64,000 nucleotides of DNA from contig CANMSB010000018.1 in NCBI GenBank assembly GCA_947500445.1, positions 1 through 64,000 on the forward strand, written 5' to 3'. This document shows, piece after piece, positions 63,384 to 64,000 of the stretch (the first letter of the stretch is position 1; the number at the start of each line of letters is the position of its first letter). The notes under the pieces are model-generated. The model made no database searches, was not told the DNA's origin, and worked only from the letters and a program-made list of their open reading frames with translations. The position numbers and the translations under genes were made by a program. This stretch comes from an uncultured Flavobacteriaceae bacterium. Lineage in GTDB: Bacteria; Bacteroidota; Bacteroidia; Flavobacteriales; Flavobacteriaceae.

Positions 63384-64000
63384 TTATTTTTTGCAGGTGA
63401 TCATATAATAGCCAAAGCTTTTCATATGTAATCCCGATAACAAGGCGTAAAACGAACCTTTTAAATTATGAAGGCTTTCTTTTTTTAGGGTACCGTTCCC
63501 CAGCAATTTTTTCAGTATAAATCCGGAGATGGCGAAAGGAACATGCAATACCGAGGGGGCTACCCGGAAAGAAACATCTTCCACGGAAACATCGGTAAAA
63601 CCGATTTCCTTCAGCTGTTCGGTAACCCTTTGGATGGTTCCCAACTGTTCAAGACTCCAATGATCACATAACTTCCGATAGGACAAACGGCTCCCAAAAC
63701 AAAATTCATCTGGTTCCTTTTTAAGAAACGCATCGGCGACGACCAACCGACCTCCAGGTTTGAGAATGCGATATGCTTCTTCAAAGGCGTTTTTGCCATG
63801 TCCGCAATGGCAAAAACTTTCAATGGCGAGGGCGCCGTCAAAACTGTTCGAGGCGAATGAAGTACGGTTGAAATTTTCTTTCAAAATACTACCCTTTAAG
63901 CCCTTTAGGAGTTTGTTGCCTTCCAATTGCTGAAATTCGGAAAGGGTAACCCCGAATGCACTGAGCTTTGAATTTTGGCCCAGTACATAACGCATGGTGC
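63384..64000 (-). CDS. SAM-dependent methyltransferase (UbiE/SMT-like), N-terminus cut by window edge
   Basis: 205 codons visible and open to the right edge; an internal Met at 63993-63995 is probably not the start because the SAM-binding glycine motif should precede it. What is seen: AFGVTLSEFQQLEGNKLL, the post-motif SFDGALAIESFCHCGHGKNA, FEEAYRILKPGGRLVVADAF (motif III) and a C-terminal domain with VAPSVLHVPFAISGFILKKL as in sterol/tocopherol-type and gamma-tocopherol-like methyltransferases. The substrate is unknown, probably a lipid or quinone-like compound. Confidence 0.82.
   Translation of the reverse strand, partial: TMRYVLGQNSKLSAFGVTLSEFQQLEGNKLLKGLKGSILKENFNRTSFASNSFDGALAIESFCHCGHGKNAFEEAYRILKPGGRLVVADAFLKKEPDEFCFGSRLSYRKLCDHWSLEQLGTIQRVTEQLKEIGFTDVSVEDVSFRVAPSVLHVPFAISGFILKKLLGNGTLKKESLHNLKGSFYALLSGLHMKSFGYYMITCKK

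Noticed and set aside
1-64000. CRISPR arrays, prophage or intact insertion sequences
   Set aside because: No regularly spaced short repeats, integrase, transposase or phage structural genes were found on either strand.

Overview
The window reads as chromosome from a marine-type Flavobacteriaceae bacterium (Bacteroidota). Evidence for this: a gldB-gldC gliding pair next to nadE, type IX secretion C-terminal sorting domains, promoter boxes of the TAnnTTTG type, a DnaG without zinc-finger cysteines, a PASTA-bearing FtsI and a FtsZ with a very long acidic tail. The genus cannot be fixed from the sequence alone.

Layout. 1-7 kb (minus strand): the N-terminal ~1,746 residues of a SpvB/FG-GAP/RHS protein, cut by the left edge exactly at the end of the RHS core, preceded by a secreted protein with three discoidin-like domains. 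This block is visibly richer in G+C than its neighbours. 7.6-9.8 kb: small envelope proteins (DUF4846 lipoprotein, SIMPL protein, membrane protein) and a nested inverted repeat. 10-18 kb: dnaG, a large Asp-rich secreted protein, an atypical NarL-type response regulator with a candidate operator, nadE, gldB, gldC and a DUF6503 lipoprotein. 18-21 kb: a three-gene cassette (SDR, flavin amine oxidase-like protein, AraC regulator). 21-23.4 kb: a PhoD-like lipoprotein and a subclass B1 metallo-beta-lactamase in one operon. 23.5-25.4 kb: an unknown CxxC protein, engB and an alpha/beta hydrolase.

25.5-41.3 kb is the division and cell wall (dcw) cluster: mraZ-rsmH-ftsL-ftsI-murE-mraY-murD-ftsW-murG-murC-ftsQ-ftsA-ftsZ. 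It is tightly packed, preceded by three 10-bp-spaced MraZ-type boxes and closed by a strong terminator. YqeY and a tRNA-Arg(TCG) follow. A partial copy of the tRNA 3' end lies 164 bp downstream, next to an AT-rich decayed stretch with a frameshifted nucleotidyltransferase gene and its small partner; this looks like the scar of an old integration.

43.5-64 kb: a GH74-like secreted glycosidase with BACON, CBM96-like and T9SS domains; a sterol desaturase-type hydroxylase; a run of minus-strand genes (lipoprotein, GT2 glycosyltransferase, methyltransferase, KAS III-like enzyme, gcvP); a UbiA-like membrane protein; an ECF sigma/anti-sigma pair divergent from a periplasmic rhodanese; a 1,732-residue repeat-rich surface lipoprotein with three 357-bp tandem units; a TIGR01777 epimerase; and a methyltransferase cut by the right edge. 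A small palindromic intergenic repeat recurs at least four times in the window.

No CRISPR array, intact prophage or intact insertion sequence was seen. The best candidates for unusual biology are the discoidin/RHS pair, the phosphomimetic-like response regulator with its operator, the dispersed palindromic repeat and the repeat-built giant lipoprotein.
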